From: Paragonimus westermani | Taxonomy: Eukaryota; Platyhelminthes; Trematoda; Plagiorchiida; Troglotrematidae | Direction of reading: 5' to 3' | DNA length: 64,000 nt | Assembly (NCBI GenBank): GCA_008508345.1 | Contig: QNGE01003570.1 | Span: 1 to 64,000, forward strand | Shown here: positions 44,047 through 54,929 of the stretch, piece by piece | Position numbering within the stretch: position 1 is the stretch's first letter | How the letters are laid out: every line of letters starts with the position of its first letter | Notes under the pieces: model-generated | Told to the model about the DNA's origin: nothing | The model's input: only the letters and a program-made list of their open reading frames with translations | The model's database searches: none | Translations under genes and position numbers: made by a program

Positions 44047-45687
44047 TCATTTCCAAAAATAAGAAATGTTCACATACTCTGCAAATCGTACGGGCTTGCG
44101 CAGCTCCCTACCAAGACGATTATGTCTAGAGGTAGTGGGAGCAGGGGTCGGAGTTGCGGGAGTACTGACAACTGCAGGAGGTTCCGGGGCCGGAACGCTT
44201 TCTGCTGCCACCGGGGGTTTCGGGCGTGGAACGCTATTTGTCGACGCAGGGATGGCTGATGGTTCTTCCGTAAATGCTGGTTTCAGCCTGTCGACAGAGA
44301 CTACTTCACGTTTGCCGTTTCGGCTGACGGTAAAGGTTTTCGTGTCTCTTGCGAGGACACGATAGGGGCCGGTGTATGGGGGTTGCAGTGGTCGCCGTAA
44401 TTCGTCCGTACGTAGAAAGACATGCGTGCAAGAGGATAGCTTAGCGTGCATGTGCACGGTTGAAGAGTGCTCTCTAGGCTGCACCGGACGCAGCTTTCGC
44501 ATGTGATGCGCCAAACGAGCTGTATAGCTGCCATAATCGTACGGTGCTGAAGGTGCAGGTGAGACGAGTTCACCTGGTAATCTAAGTGTGCAACCAAAAA
44601 CTAGTTCGGCTGCAGTAGCGTTTAGGTCTTCTTTTACTGTGTTTCGCAACCCTAAAAGAACTAACGGCAGTGCCTCTTTCCACGAGGGATTGGCATGTGC
44701 GCTAAGGGCCGCTTTTAGCTGGCGATGGAAACGCTCGACCATGCCATTTGCTGCCGGGTGGTAAGCCGTAGTTCGGATGTGCTTGCTTCCTAACGTATTT
44801 AAGAGGGCTGCGAAATGTCCTTCAAAGTGTGATCCACGATCTGTGGTCACCACTGCTGGACAACCGAATTGTGCCACCCAACGTTCCAGAAAGGCGCTGG
44901 CTACTGTTTCTGATGAGCAGTTGGGTAGCGGTATGGCTGCAGGCCATCTTGTGAAGCGGTCGACACACGTCAACAGATAAATAGAGCCATTTGAAGGTGG
45001 TAAGGGGCCTACCAGATCAACGTGCACGTGGTGAAAACGTGCGTCTGGCAAGGGGAAGGTACCATGGGGGCTCTTTGTGTGACGGTGGACTTTGGAACGT
45101 TGGCATCGTAGGCAAGAACGACTCCAGTTGCGGACGTCATGGTTTATCTTGGGCCATACGAATCGTTCCGTGACAAGTTTGACTGAAGCGCGTATGCCAG
45201 GGTGAGACAAATTGTGCAGTGTTTCAAACACTGCGCGGCGAAAAGGTGCAGGCACTACGGGGCGAGGTGTGCCCTGTGAAGTGTCGCAGAGGATTGTTCC
45301 CTCTGAAGATGTCAGAGGTACTGGCTGAATGGTGAGAGAGCTCTTCTGGCGAAGATGCTCGATTTCAGGGTCAGTGGCTTGTGCGGCAGGCATTGCTGCC
45401 AAATCGATACCGTAGTCAGCAGCTGCGCTGAGGTTATGGATGCGTGAGAGAGCGTCCGCGACAGTGTTTTCGGCACCTGGGACATGTCGTATATCAGTCG
45501 TGAACTGAGAGATATAGTCCAGGTGCCTAACTTCTCTTGGGGAATACCTGTCGGATGAAGTGTTTAAGGAGTAGGTTAGCGGTTTATGGTCAGTGTAAAT
45601 GGCAAAGGTCCTGCCTTCCACTGAGTGGCGGATGCCCAAATAGATTGCTAACAATTCTCTACCGAAAGTGCTATAGCGAGATTCCAC
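44047..45687 (-). CDS. Gypsy RNase H C-terminus and integrase
   Basis: 546 residues in one open frame. RNase H: ESRYSTFGRELLAIYLGIRH, FAIYTDHKPLTYSL and VADALSR. The integrase finger has LHNLSHPG and CLRCQRSK. The core has all three acids in context: HVDLVGPLPPS, VVTTDRGSHFEG and HPAANGMVERFHRQ. It continues with LPLVLLGLRNTVKEDLNATAAE, LRLPGELVS, the C-terminal PYTGPYRVLARD and a Pro/Ala-rich tail ending in RRLGRELRKPVRF-like sequence. The Met at 45687 is internal to RNase H and not a native start. The integrase looks structurally complete, the best preserved transposon protein in the window, but it lacks the rest of the polyprotein. Confidence 0.92.
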   Translation of the reverse strand: MESRYSTFGRELLAIYLGIRHSVEGRTFAIYTDHKPLTYSLNTSSDRYSPREVRHLDYISQFTTDIRHVPGAENTVADALSRIHNLSAAADYGIDLAAMPAAQATDPEIEHLRQKSSLTIQPVPLTSSEGTILCDTSQGTPRPVVPAPFRRAVFETLHNLSHPGIRASVKLVTERFVWPKINHDVRNWSRSCLRCQRSKVHRHTKSPHGTFPLPDARFHHVHVDLVGPLPPSNGSIYLLTCVDRFTRWPAAIPLPNCSSETVASAFLERWVAQFGCPAVVTTDRGSHFEGHFAALLNTLGSKHIRTTAYHPAANGMVERFHRQLKAALSAHANPSWKEALPLVLLGLRNTVKEDLNATAAELVFGCTLRLPGELVSPAPSAPYDYGSYTARLAHHMRKLRPVQPREHSSTVHMHAKLSSCTHVFLRTDELRRPLQPPYTGPYRVLARDTKTFTVSRNGKREVVSVDRLKPAFTEEPSAIPASTNSVPRPKPPVAAESVPAPEPPAVVSTPATPTPAPTTSRHNRLGRELRKPVRFAEYVNISYFWK

Positions 45688-46070
45688 GGGTTGTAAGCGT
45701 TTAGAGAAGAAAGCTAAAGGTTGTCACTGTTTTTCAACGAGCTGTTGTAAAACAGCACAAACAGCTGTGTCCGAAGCATCGGTCACAATGGACAATGGTG
45801 CGTTCGGATTAGGTGGGCAAGGAGAGCTAGTTCGGCTACCGCATCCTTGAGCTTAACGAACGCCGCGCGTGCGGCCTCGGTGAACTGAAATTTGCGTTCA
45901 CCTCCGCGGAGAAGATCAGTCATTGGCTGCATTATGTGCGCGCAATGATGTATGAAGCGTCTGTAGTAGTTGACTAGACCACTAAGACGACGAAGTTGCT
46001 TAAAGGAATTTGGCTCAGGGTATTCACGAATAGCTCTAACTTTATCCGTACTCGGAACAGAAGCCACTGG
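44047..46070 (-). mobile_element. Ty3/gypsy (CsRn1-like) pol fragment
   Basis: On the minus strand, in order: the end of RT (about 46066-45800), RNase H (about 45790-45460), the integrase zinc finger and core, and the C-terminal tail (to 44047). A frameshift lies near 45810-45790, where AHLIRTHH departs from the expected frame. A TGA lies at about 45724, where Trp is usual before PLAFFS. Gag, protease and most of RT are missing, so the element is 5' truncated or recombined. No LTR could be assigned. Confidence 0.9.
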
Positions 46071-46454
46071 TCCATAATCGTCATAGTTTTCGCTGGGTGC
46101 TTCTGATTCAGAGGACTGAAGGGGTGTCAGTGTGGTGGAACTAGGTGTGTGGTTTTCCAAAGCAGATGCAACCGCGTTACGTGGGCTTCTTTTCGAGACC
46201 ATCTGTTCCATCGTTTGTGTTATTCCACTGTGCTTGGACTCGTCGCTTTCTGAAGAAGTGAAGAATATAGATGAGGACTTGAGGCCGTTAAGGTCTTCGA
46301 CGGTTATGTAGCCTTTATGACTCTCCTGAGAGTCATATGTAACATATTCTAATGGTCCATCCGCCACTACGATCCCATAAAGTTTACCAGCGGAAGTGAC
46401 TAATTGTTGAAGGGTCGCAATAAAAGTTTGTGTGTGTAAAATCAAGAGCTTCAC
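45783..46454 (-). pseudogene. Serine-rich exon-like stretch fused to gypsy RT end
   Basis: The frame has two parts. Residues from about 130 on are the gypsy RT thumb/connection (STDKVRAIREYPEPNSFKQL, RRLSGLVNYYRRFIHHCAHI, MQPMTDLL). The N-terminal half (LVTSAGKLYGIVVADGPLEY, GYITVEDLNGLKSSSIFFTS, then Ser/Glu-rich sequence to about 46075) is not a retrotransposon protein I know. A possible acceptor (CAACAATTAG) lies near 46400 and a possible donor (CCA/GTGGCT) near 46070, so this half could be a host exon with gypsy inserted right behind it. The fused frame may simply be chance. Confidence 0.5.
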
Positions 46455-46570
46455 CGATATCGGGAAGTTCGGCTATCTATCCATTGGGTGTAAATTGGGG
46501 GTGATGGCAGGATGATGTAGATTAGCATTTTAAGATAGGATTCTGTATTGGCCGAAATAAAGTATTCTAC

Positions 46571-46746
46571 CTCAAATCTACAACCCGGGTTAATGCGATA
46601 TGCATCGCTCAGGCACACTATCATCAAGGTCGCCTGATTCAGGCTTTGTAGCCTGTCGTTGTGGTCCATTACTGTTCCGGCCAATGCGCTTAGACAAGTT
46701 TGTTGTGCGCTGTTTTGGTCTGTCACTATATTTTCCGTGTCGTTCC
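46571..46746 (-). CDS. Candidate upstream exon, unrecognised, low confidence
   Basis: Two overlapping minus-strand frames are open here. One starts MTDQNSAQQTCLSALAG at 46726 and can splice at a GAG/GTAGAA donor near 46570. The other starts MERHGKYSDRPKQRTTNLSK at 46746 and is strongly basic. Either could precede the serine-rich stretch at 46400-46075. I recognise neither protein and cannot choose between them. Confidence 0.25.
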
Positions 46747-47058
46747 ATATAGACAGGTTAACGGCCCGTAGTTAGTGCACAAAATAGGCTACTGCTGGTT
46801 GATTAAAGGGCGCGTAGCTCATCACTATTGGACCACAGTAGCTAGGTTCCGGGAGTTTGTATTTTACAAATTCCGTAGGCAAGGGTGGTTGCACTGCTTG
46901 CCAAAGGAGGTTTTCTAGTAAACGACTTAGGCTTTATCTGGCTTGTTGATTACTGTGGGATAGAGTGATAAATCACGAATATGGTGATACTTTCCGCATT
47001 TTTTTGTTCGTTTCTAATTTCATGATTAAACAAGTAGTTGCATAAGCCTTCTTTTCAG

Positions 47059-47256
47059 CCTCCTCCATTGAAACGGACGACAAACTTCTCAGTGAGTTTG
47101 AGCAAAAATTTTACGCAGCTTATTGGAGATATGGATATTGGTCTGGTTGACTTGGACAATGCTTCCACATTAGTACGCAAGCGTAACGGTTACATCGATT
47201 TGTTGACTGAATATACAAATAGTGCATTCATTATATCAGATACTGGAAATCAGTGA
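47059..47256 (+). CDS. Candidate 3' terminal exon, unknown gene
   Basis: A strong acceptor (CCTTCTTTTCAG) at 47047-47058 is followed by 65 codons and TGA: PPPLKRTTNFSVSLSK, then LIGDMDIGLVDLDNASTLVR and LLTEYTNSAFIISDTGNQ. Composition is protein-like, but I do not recognise the family and found no upstream exon. It is convergent with the minus-strand gene model at 47419-48053, 162 bp away. Confidence 0.3.
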   Translation, partial: PPPLKRTTNFSVSLSKNFTQLIGDMDIGLVDLDNASTLVRKRNGYIDLLTEYTNSAFIISDTGNQ

Positions 47257-47418
47257 TGTTTGTGTTTGGTTGATGCGTTTGCGTAATACAGGTGGCCCAA
47301 GAGCAGTTGCAGAAGGTCAGGCTGTCCAGTTTCATAATTAGACACCAGCTTTATATCTGTTTCGTTCAGCATATGTGCCAGACAAAGTGAAGTGATGCAT
47401 TTAAGTGATCCTTCACCC

Positions 47419-48053
47419 TTAAATTTTAGAATATTTATAAGTGCATCTTCCTTCTATGCACTGTCGCATGTCACGATTTCCCGGTACTTTGACAATGTTA
47501 TAAAGGATTGAAAGACTTGCCTTTATGAGAAAGTATACGTTTTTGCTGTTTATATTTTTCAAATATGGTGGATGGCCGAAATTTAGGCTTAGCAAACGCG
47601 ATATTCCAGCCATCGCAGTGGCTGTGGCAAATTCCGAGTCGGAATCTATGTAATTCCATGCAATACTATAGAGGTAGAAAGTGGAGAACCACGCAACGTC
47701 GCTCGTAAATACGCCGATATTGTTTAACCGCCTAATCAGTTTTGTTGTCAGTGCCGGGAAGCGACATGCGATCAGGTATTTTGCTGATGGTATTCGCAGT
47801 TGGTGATAGATGGTAAATGTGCGATTAACTGTTTGGTTGTACGATATAATGGAATTAAGTTTGCCAGATCATCCAACCTCTTCAGAATGGCCATTATATC
47901 ATCGATAAAGTTGCGTGCCTCTTTTAACGTATACTCGGTTCGACATTTCGGAATCACTAGACTATCGGTATCTGTGTCGACGGCGTCAACTTTGTCAACG
48001 ATAAGCAGGGGCTTGTCATCCAGTGATGAATGCGTGTAGGACGGCGTCCACAT
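47419..48053 (-). CDS. Unrecognised two-exon gene model
   Basis: Exons 47843-48053 and 47419-47783 joined across a 59-bp intron (GTACAA...CATCAG) give 191 codons plus stop in one frame. It begins MWTPSYTHSSLDDKPLLIVD, with an acidic N-terminus (VDAVDTDTDSL) and a probable helix (EARNFIDDIMAILKRLDDLA). A more hydrophobic C-terminal half follows (DVAWFSTFYLYSIAWNYIDS, AMAGISRLLSLNF, FLIKASLSILYNIVKVPG). Without splicing the frames stop, so the intron is needed. I do not recognise the family. A weak PEX11-like look was considered and not accepted. Confidence 0.4.
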
Positions 48054-48799
48054 TCTTTATGGTTTTTACTACTATTGCTCATCATTACTTCGCAGACTAC
48101 TCAGTCGAGCGATGACGATATTCACGCCATCGGGTTCGAGTGGCCTCTTTGGTATATCACATTTTTTGACTCTATCTACATCGCTATGAATGAGACAGTT
48201 TAATGCAGTAAGTAACTTGAACATGGAAGTGAAGTTACAAAACCGTTCAGCGTGTCATCTTTTAGTCTGGTTTAATTATCAAAGCTCATTGCGTAACTCT
48301 TCTCATCGTAAGTTCCTATCTGATCGCACGAACCTTTTAACAGAAACAGTGTTTCGTAGCGGCCTGTGTGGGTCGCATACACCATGCTGTGTAAATTACG
48401 TCCAAACATAAGTGCATACCACACCTAAGGTATTAAAATGGTTCGTTTGACTTACGCTGACTTCTCGTTCGTTCGCAAGTTATATCACTGAGCAACGCAC
48501 TCTTTTGGTTTGGTGGTTTGAATCCACGAGGGTGGACTTTGTCCACTTCTATATCCGCGGCTTAACAACTGCGAGCGTCATTACAGTTGCATAACAGCCG
48601 ACCAGTTTTTCTTGGAGAATTGCGGCGGATAGTTGGCAAATCTCGGTTACCGTAGTCTCACTTGTAAGATCTGTGTATGCAACTACGTTTTGATTATACG
48701 CGGGGGATGCCATCTGTGTTACTATTGTCCGCCGAGTGAGCTAGCAACTTCAGCCAATGCAATTCACGGACGACTTCGAAACATCACGGGAAAGCAGTC
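48054..48799. other. No supported gene
   Basis: Short frames only. Possible gypsy gag-protease remnant sequence begins near 48640 but is too degraded to define. Confidence 0.4.
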
Positions 48800-50680
48800 A
48801 CCCACTACAGCCCTGCTGAGAGTTCGCTGGTCACGACGGACACTGAGGTAACGGTTATAAGCAAGACATTTGACGTACGTCGTAATCGTGGTGCTTTTAA
48901 TCCCGACACCAAAATAACGCGGTTAGAGTGTGAACTAGTGAGCCTCTCTATCAGTATTGGGCGATCCGGCTCGTTATCCAGTGTCCGGTCCAGAGGAGAG
49001 GACAATCGCTTCTGTTGGTACTGCAATAAATGATGTCTATCACCATGTAGTGGTCGGGCTATCAAACGTTTAAGCTAGTAGACCGGCACGTTTCGGCTAC
49101 AGTAGCCACAATCCGGACGCAAATTAGTCAACTTTGAAATGAACTTCTCAATCGGCACAGAAGTGGGGGTTGATGTCATCCCAAGATCGGCAACAGGATT
49201 GCGATAAGAGTCTGGTACAACATTTCGAATTGTGAATGTTACGCCCATTTAGACTTCTGGTCGCAGACTTTGAGTCCAAACTCTAGCGTCCGCTGCGATC
49301 TTCGCCGGGTTATTTTTGTAGCTGATATTGGTTTCTCTGCCACTGGCGCCAATCTCCTTGAACATTTTGACTTGGTAGTTGTTACTAGTCAGTCACATCC
49401 AATCGATACTTCAGCGAAACTTTACGCTCAGGGGGAGGGATAAGCCGTCACGCATAGCTTTGATCAACCCGGTGCCATCCTACCGAGTCGTTTGCGAGCC
49501 TTACGGGAAATTCCCACAGCTGATTCGACCTTCTCGTGAGCTATCGGCTGTAACAACTCTGCAATGACCCGCTTCACTTAGCACCTGGTAAACTGAAAAT
49601 CACCCAAGTCTGTTTTGAGTGTACGTTTCAGCTCGGCACGACTGGCGCTCGTGTGGGGACTACTGGATATTAAACAAGGCAACCGCTCCCGATGTGTCGG
49701 ATTCCCCACATTTGAAGGTAGACTTACCTGGTTGGCCAGTGTTCATCAAAATCAACCTTGTGCGAGTCTGTAACCAGATTCCGAACGCCTCTCAGAAGGG
49801 CAGTCATAACACTATTGAAACTTCGGATTTGGTCTTAACAGCGCTGTTCAAACTCGTGGAAGCATTGTACATACTTTCATACCACCACAGACTGGACGGT
49901 GTTTACCCGTGATAGGACGATACCTCGTTCGCTAACTCGTCACGTGTTGGATAATGTGTGTATTTCCGTTCATCGTTCGCCCGTTTTTCGCGTCATGGGG
50001 CTACAGTCAGTCTGACTAGGTGTTCGTTTGGAACGTCCCATGTAACCGTCGTAGGGCAAAGTGTGTTTGAGAGCAAGATCGACCGCTCTGCCAAAGTTTA
50101 AGCGATAGTAGAACACCCAGAACCCACACCGCCAAAGCAGGTTCGTCGGTCAGATGGCTTAGTTGATTTTGATCCACGTTTCATCTTACTTGTGCCCATC
50201 TAGTGCAACCACTCACCGACCAGCCCAGAGGCAAGGTACGCTAATATTCACTCACAGTTTCCGCACAAAGCGCCTTTATTGATTTGAAAACAGCCATCGC
50301 AATTATAACTACTTTCACATACTTATCTGTTCACCGTCTTAGCGTTCACTGAGGATCCATGGACGTGACTGTAAGAGGAGTCCTGTAGTAGCAGCTCAAT
50401 AAAGACTGGTGCCCGCCGGCATTTTTCACCAAGTGTTTACCACCAACAGAGTAGCGAAGTAGTGCTTCCGGAACAGAAGGCGAAAATTCTGTCTCCTTCA
50501 TGGACCACGAGCTGCTAACATACCCTATGTTTGCCATCCAAAAAGTGCTCCACTATGGAGATCAGACACTTCAGATCACAGCCGATGCGTTTTCATACAT
50601 CAATATCACGACGAACAGTACAGACGAATCAGTCGACCTTGAAGCGGTCACAGATGCATGCTATTTGTTTTCCGAAATGT
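48800..50680 (+). mobile_element. Decayed Ty3/gypsy fragment A (protease to RNase H)
   Basis: Plus-strand gypsy pol in several frames. The protease end is at about 49270-49370 (LRRVIFVADIGFSATGANLL, EHFDL). The RT start is at 49619-49830 (SCGDYWILNKATAPD, WPVFIKINLVRVCNQIPNAS). A degraded YxDD region near 49905-49920 reads YP**DDT. RT C-terminal parts follow near 50085-50200 (AIVEHPEPTPPKQVRRSDGL), then RNase H near 50350-50460 (SMDVTVRGVL, QLNKDW, FFTK). Numerous stops are present. The left limit is uncertain. Confidence 0.75.
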
Positions 50681-50684
50681 AGGC

Positions 50685-52590
50685 CATGCCCTTCAAAGGT
50701 TCATGGATCAGGTCCCTCATGGTCTGCACTTTGTGGTTTTCTACATCGACGACATTCTCATAGCGAGCAAGGACGCACAGCAATATATGTCGCAACTCCG
50801 TACAGTTTTGAACGTTTCAATTACTACGGAGTAACCTTAAACCCAATGAAGTGTTTCTGGCGTCGATTTCGTGGATTTTCTGGGGGTATCGAGTCACTCT
50901 TGACGACACTGAACCTGTACCAGAGAAAATCCGTAACCTATAAGTATACCAACACCGCACTTCCAGAAAAACCTCATTCAGTTCTTAAATATTAGTGATT
51001 GTTTCTGTCGTTCGTCGCTGTTGAAGTGTCTTACAGGTTCAGTAAAAGACAGTCTCAAACAACTTGTTTTACTATCTCCGGCTAACATCGCATTTCTGGA
51101 AATCAAAAACGTGCAATTGCAGGTGATGGCTCTGGCACATATGCATGTAGACGAAGGGTCGGCGCTCACTTTGCAAACCGATGCATGTCAATTAGCTGGG
51201 GGTGTGGTTTCACAACAGATAGTCCGCGACCAAGTCCAGTCGCTAACATTTCCCCCCCATGAACATAACTAATTATGGACGCTTTATAGTATCTTAGGGT
51301 GTGAGTTACTGCCTACTTTCATCGCTTGGTCTTCGAGGGAAGGCGTTTTGTTATCCCTGCACACCACGGACTACTTATTCCTTCACCCTCGAGCTAGGCC
51401 GCTATTCTCCAAGGGAAATTTGACAGTTGGATTACGTCTTCCAGTTCACACCTGACATACGTTAAATAACCGGAAATGGAGGCACGATTGCCGGTGCCTT
51501 ATCCAGAGTCGCCTTAGAGGGCACACGGAACTGACACTTTTAACTGGAAGGAATCAACATGGACGCAGTACAGAGTTTCGATGCTACATTATAGTCGCAC
51601 GCTTTTGCCCGAGCTTCGGGGGATGCTTGTAGCCAACCGCGAAGGCAAAGTCATGTGTGATACCAAGACAGTCAGCCTCGCCTATTTATGCTTATAAACT
51701 TGAGGCACTCCTTTCCTTACAGTATTCACCGTATGTCTCGTTCCAGCCTTCGTGTCACTTCAAGCTGATTTCGGATCGACCTTTGTGGTCAAACATGCAT
51801 AGTGGCGTTCGAGGATGGGCGAGAGCACGCCTCGGATGTCAACGCAGTAAAGTTCACAAGCAAACCATCACAGCTCCGTGTGCATTCGCTCACCACCGAC
51901 ACACTTTTCAGCCATGTCCACTTCGAAATAACCGGATCGTTGCTGTACTCAAGAAGCTGTCGATACTCCTTCACGTGTGTAAATCACTTCATCAGGTGAC
52001 CGGTTGCAATCTATTCTGGGTATGAATACTGAAACAGCCGCACAAACTTTGACAGACAAGTGATCATCAACTGTGGTGCTCCAACAACCGTCATCACAGA
52101 TAGAAGCACACAGTTCCATTCACTGCTCCCCACGGGCTTTACCCATATACTCAGGATGGACGACTTTAAGAACACTTCACACCATCCGGCAGAAAGTGGC
52201 CTGGCCGAACGCCTTCACCATAAGCTGAAAGCCGCCTTAAAAGCCCAGGTAGATCCCTAACATTGCACCGTTCACTCGCTTCTCGTCGAGTTTGGGAATC
52301 GGCCAACCATTGAAGAAGACACTGGTTGTACAGACGCAGAATTACTTTACGACACAGCACTCTGCCTCCTCGATGAACCGTTCTAGAAGTCAGATGCCGG
52401 TCAAACTACTTTTGGTGTCGTTACCTTCGTGCAACTCTTGAAATTATCAGTGGGGAAAATCCAGTCTTAGTCTACCGACACGGCACTGCTCTGGTCAGAT
52501 TGCCTCTCTTTTGGACCAAGATATCAGTAATAAGGGCCTTCCGGTAAACACAATGATCACCAGGTCACAACTTGAATACGGTATCTACTC
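50685..52590 (+). mobile_element. Decayed Ty3/gypsy fragment B (RT palm to integrase)
   Basis: Restarts in the RT palm directly after fragment A's RNase H. HALQRFMDQVPHGLHFVVFY then IDDILIASKDAQQYMSQL lie at about 50690-50810, with YIDD intact. A frame shift leads to NYYGVTLNPMKCF. RNase H is at 51150-51240 (LTLQTDACQLAGGVVSQQ). The integrase finger is near 51780-51870 (CQRSKVHKQT), the core at 52060-52260 (VITDRSTQFHS, HPAESGLAERLHHKLKAAL), and the C-terminal region (EEDTGCTDAELLYDTALCL) near 52310-52370. It is out of pol order relative to fragment A, so it is a second copy or a rearranged part. Confidence 0.8.
52060..52260 (+). pseudogene. Gypsy integrase core fragment
   Basis: 66 codons with the second catalytic Asp (TDRSTQFHS) and the Glu region (HPAESGLAERLHHKL) of a DDE integrase. 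The first catalytic Asp region upstream is frameshifted. It is part of gypsy fragment B. Confidence 0.8.
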
Positions 52591-54630
52591 TAGTTCATAT
52601 TTGGTCCTATTTTTGACTGGTTACAAGGACCAGCTTAACTGTCCGCGGTTTGAAACTTTAGTCAGCCTGATTTCGTGAATCTGGTTGTGTGAACCGGAAC
52701 CATCGTGCGCTTCAAAGCGCAATTCAAAAAGTCGACGATTTATTCGCACCGTGGAAACTACACACTTTCTTCCCTTGCTGTTCCCTTTCGGGCCGAATAC
52801 GTCCTCTCCTTAGCCATTTTCCCGATTTGTTCGCAACGCATGAACTTACGGAAGACTGGGAGGAATCAAACGTTTCCCACACTGTTCGGAATAGGTCCTA
52901 CCGGAAGATCCGTGAACACACTAACCTCACGTAAGAAAACATCCTCCTGAGAACTCGCGCGAAGGTCTCATTAATCCAAATGCGCCAAACGAAAGGGAAT
53001 AATCAACCGCCTCCTCCTATATGACTATCCAGAGGGGGACTTCTTATGGCTCCCCTCTTGTTCTCAAGTTATTTAGTGATTACTATCCAGTGGTCCTCAA
53101 CGTGGCACCGTCAGACTAGCGAAACTTTTGGCAACTAATTCTCACCGCCCAGATTTTTGTAATAGATGTCGAAGACTTCTGACTCAAGGTCAATACTTGT
53201 AGCGTGAAGTATTCTGTCCTCAAAAGATTATCAAAGAAACAGTTGTTAGTTCGACAGAAGCCTCTCGTAAACTGTTCATCCAAGCACACCGGGCTGACAT
53301 TATTCCGGTTTCACACAAAGGAGTGACAGTCATGCCGATCTTCAAAGTGGGTGACGTGCACTCCCTTTAAACCTGTAGAACATTGATGTACATACTAAAA
53401 CAAGCCATCCTCATGGATCTCTTGTAAACTGATCAGTTTTCCTCCATCCAAAATGGTTTCCATCCTACAGAGTAATACAAGACATTTTCTTATCCCCACG
53501 GGTAGTCTGACGGAGGCAGACGACAGTAGTCTCATTCCAGTTACTGTCTTTTTTTTATTCCGCCCAAGCCTTCGACCGCGTGCTATATGGCTCCTTCAGA
53601 CACAAGGTATAAGCTTTTGGCATTTGCTAGATTCCACGGTCTTCGGTGGCAGAACTCTTTGAGTAGAAACCATCCTAGACCTCTCATTACTCTCTTCGGT
53701 TTATTTGGAAGTTCCTCATGGGTCACTACCAGGTCTCTTTCTATTTCTTACATCAACGACCTCCCAGCAACACTACCTTCTACGATTACCTAAGAATCTG
53801 ACACTCAAGTGGCTCCAATGTATCACAGGTTGATTTTAATTCGATTAAGCGCTGGCTGGGCGTTTGGAGTCTTCCAAGTGGTAATAAATACGCAAACTCA
53901 CCATCCGTTGGAGATTCTGGCAGCACCTTCGTGGTTCGTAGTATACACAACACGCTTTGAAAGTTGATCTGAAGACATATCTAGTCATCTGGATGTCGAC
54001 TAACTTGCGTTTTGCGTGCCCTCTTGAGAGTGCCACGGAAGGGGGTGAGCTGCTTGTAGCATGCTCAAGCATACAATTCCATGTATAAGGAAGCATATCT
54101 AACACTTCAAGGGGTTTATATGAGTACGTTTCTGCGCTGTTCTGCTCAATCCCTCTATACCAGCCCGAAGGACTGCACACATGTCAGTTATGTCCAGCGT
54201 GTGCCCACCAAGCTGGTCCTGAGCTCATGAAATGTCGTGCACGAGTCCCCACGGGAAATTCTTCACCTGTATTCACATGAATTCAAACTACTCCATAGTG
54301 GTTTAACTTACACACGCTTATTCTTTAGCGTAGGTCTTGTTGAACGGCTTTTCATCCTATCGGCTGTTGCCAGTCGACGGGAACATGCCAAAGAGCCTTA
54401 CAATTTCCGTTACTGGACCTTCCTTAGTCAGCAATTTCTTATCTATAGAATTATTAAACACTGCAACAGCATTCCTTTTGACGTCCTCAGCTGCTCCTCT
54501 AGAGACCGTATCAAAGTATTGCTAGATTTTTATTAACTAAAAACAGACTCCTATTTTCACTTAGCTCTTTGTACCTACTGTAAGCTCAAGAGTGATGCTA
54601 CACTTTGCTCTCGGTTATCATTCTCCAGAA
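52585..54630 (+). mobile_element. Decayed CR1-like LINE copy, linker and RT
   Basis: Plus-strand counterpart of 12450-10430. Recognisable parts in order are the linker (ALQSAIQKVDDLFAPWKL, 52710), RT motifs near 53160-53520, SYINDLP near 53745, and VGDSGSTFVV near 53905-53935. RT C-terminal parts lie at 54100-54535 (GVYMSTFLR, QFLIYRIIKHCNSIPFDVLS, SSRDRIKVLLDFY). A tail follows that is similar to the 3' end at 10440-10400 in reverse. The 5' half is missing, and many stops and frameshifts are present. Confidence 0.8.
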
Positions 54631-54929
54631 CAACAGACACTCGCCTGATATCGAATAAGACAAACTGATTTAATTGGGGCAACCTGGGTTAACGCACTCG
54701 AACTCATTTATTAACTGCTGAATCGCTCATGCAGAATTGTCAGGTGACCAACAGTTGAAGAGCGCTTCGGTTAAGTTTCCACTTCACTGAACGCTCTCGT
54801 TCTTTTGATGCTTTAGAGCGAATTTCTATGTGCTATCGCACGTAATTGCCTATTTGGATTTATTTGCATGAACGCTCTACATGTAGAGTATACAAAACCG
54901 ATTGAACAACTTTGCATGCAATTGCTGCG
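54631..54929. other. Spacer between CR1 copy and next fragment
   Basis: No feature recognised. Confidence 0.5.

Noticed and set aside
47419..48053. PEX11-like peroxisomal protein
   Set aside because: Only a vague resemblance in hydrophobic pattern; no diagnostic motif, and parasitic flatworms are thought to lack peroxisomes.
48100..48160. tRNA-like B-box sequence (GGTTCGAGT)
   Set aside because: No matching A box or cloverleaf arms nearby.
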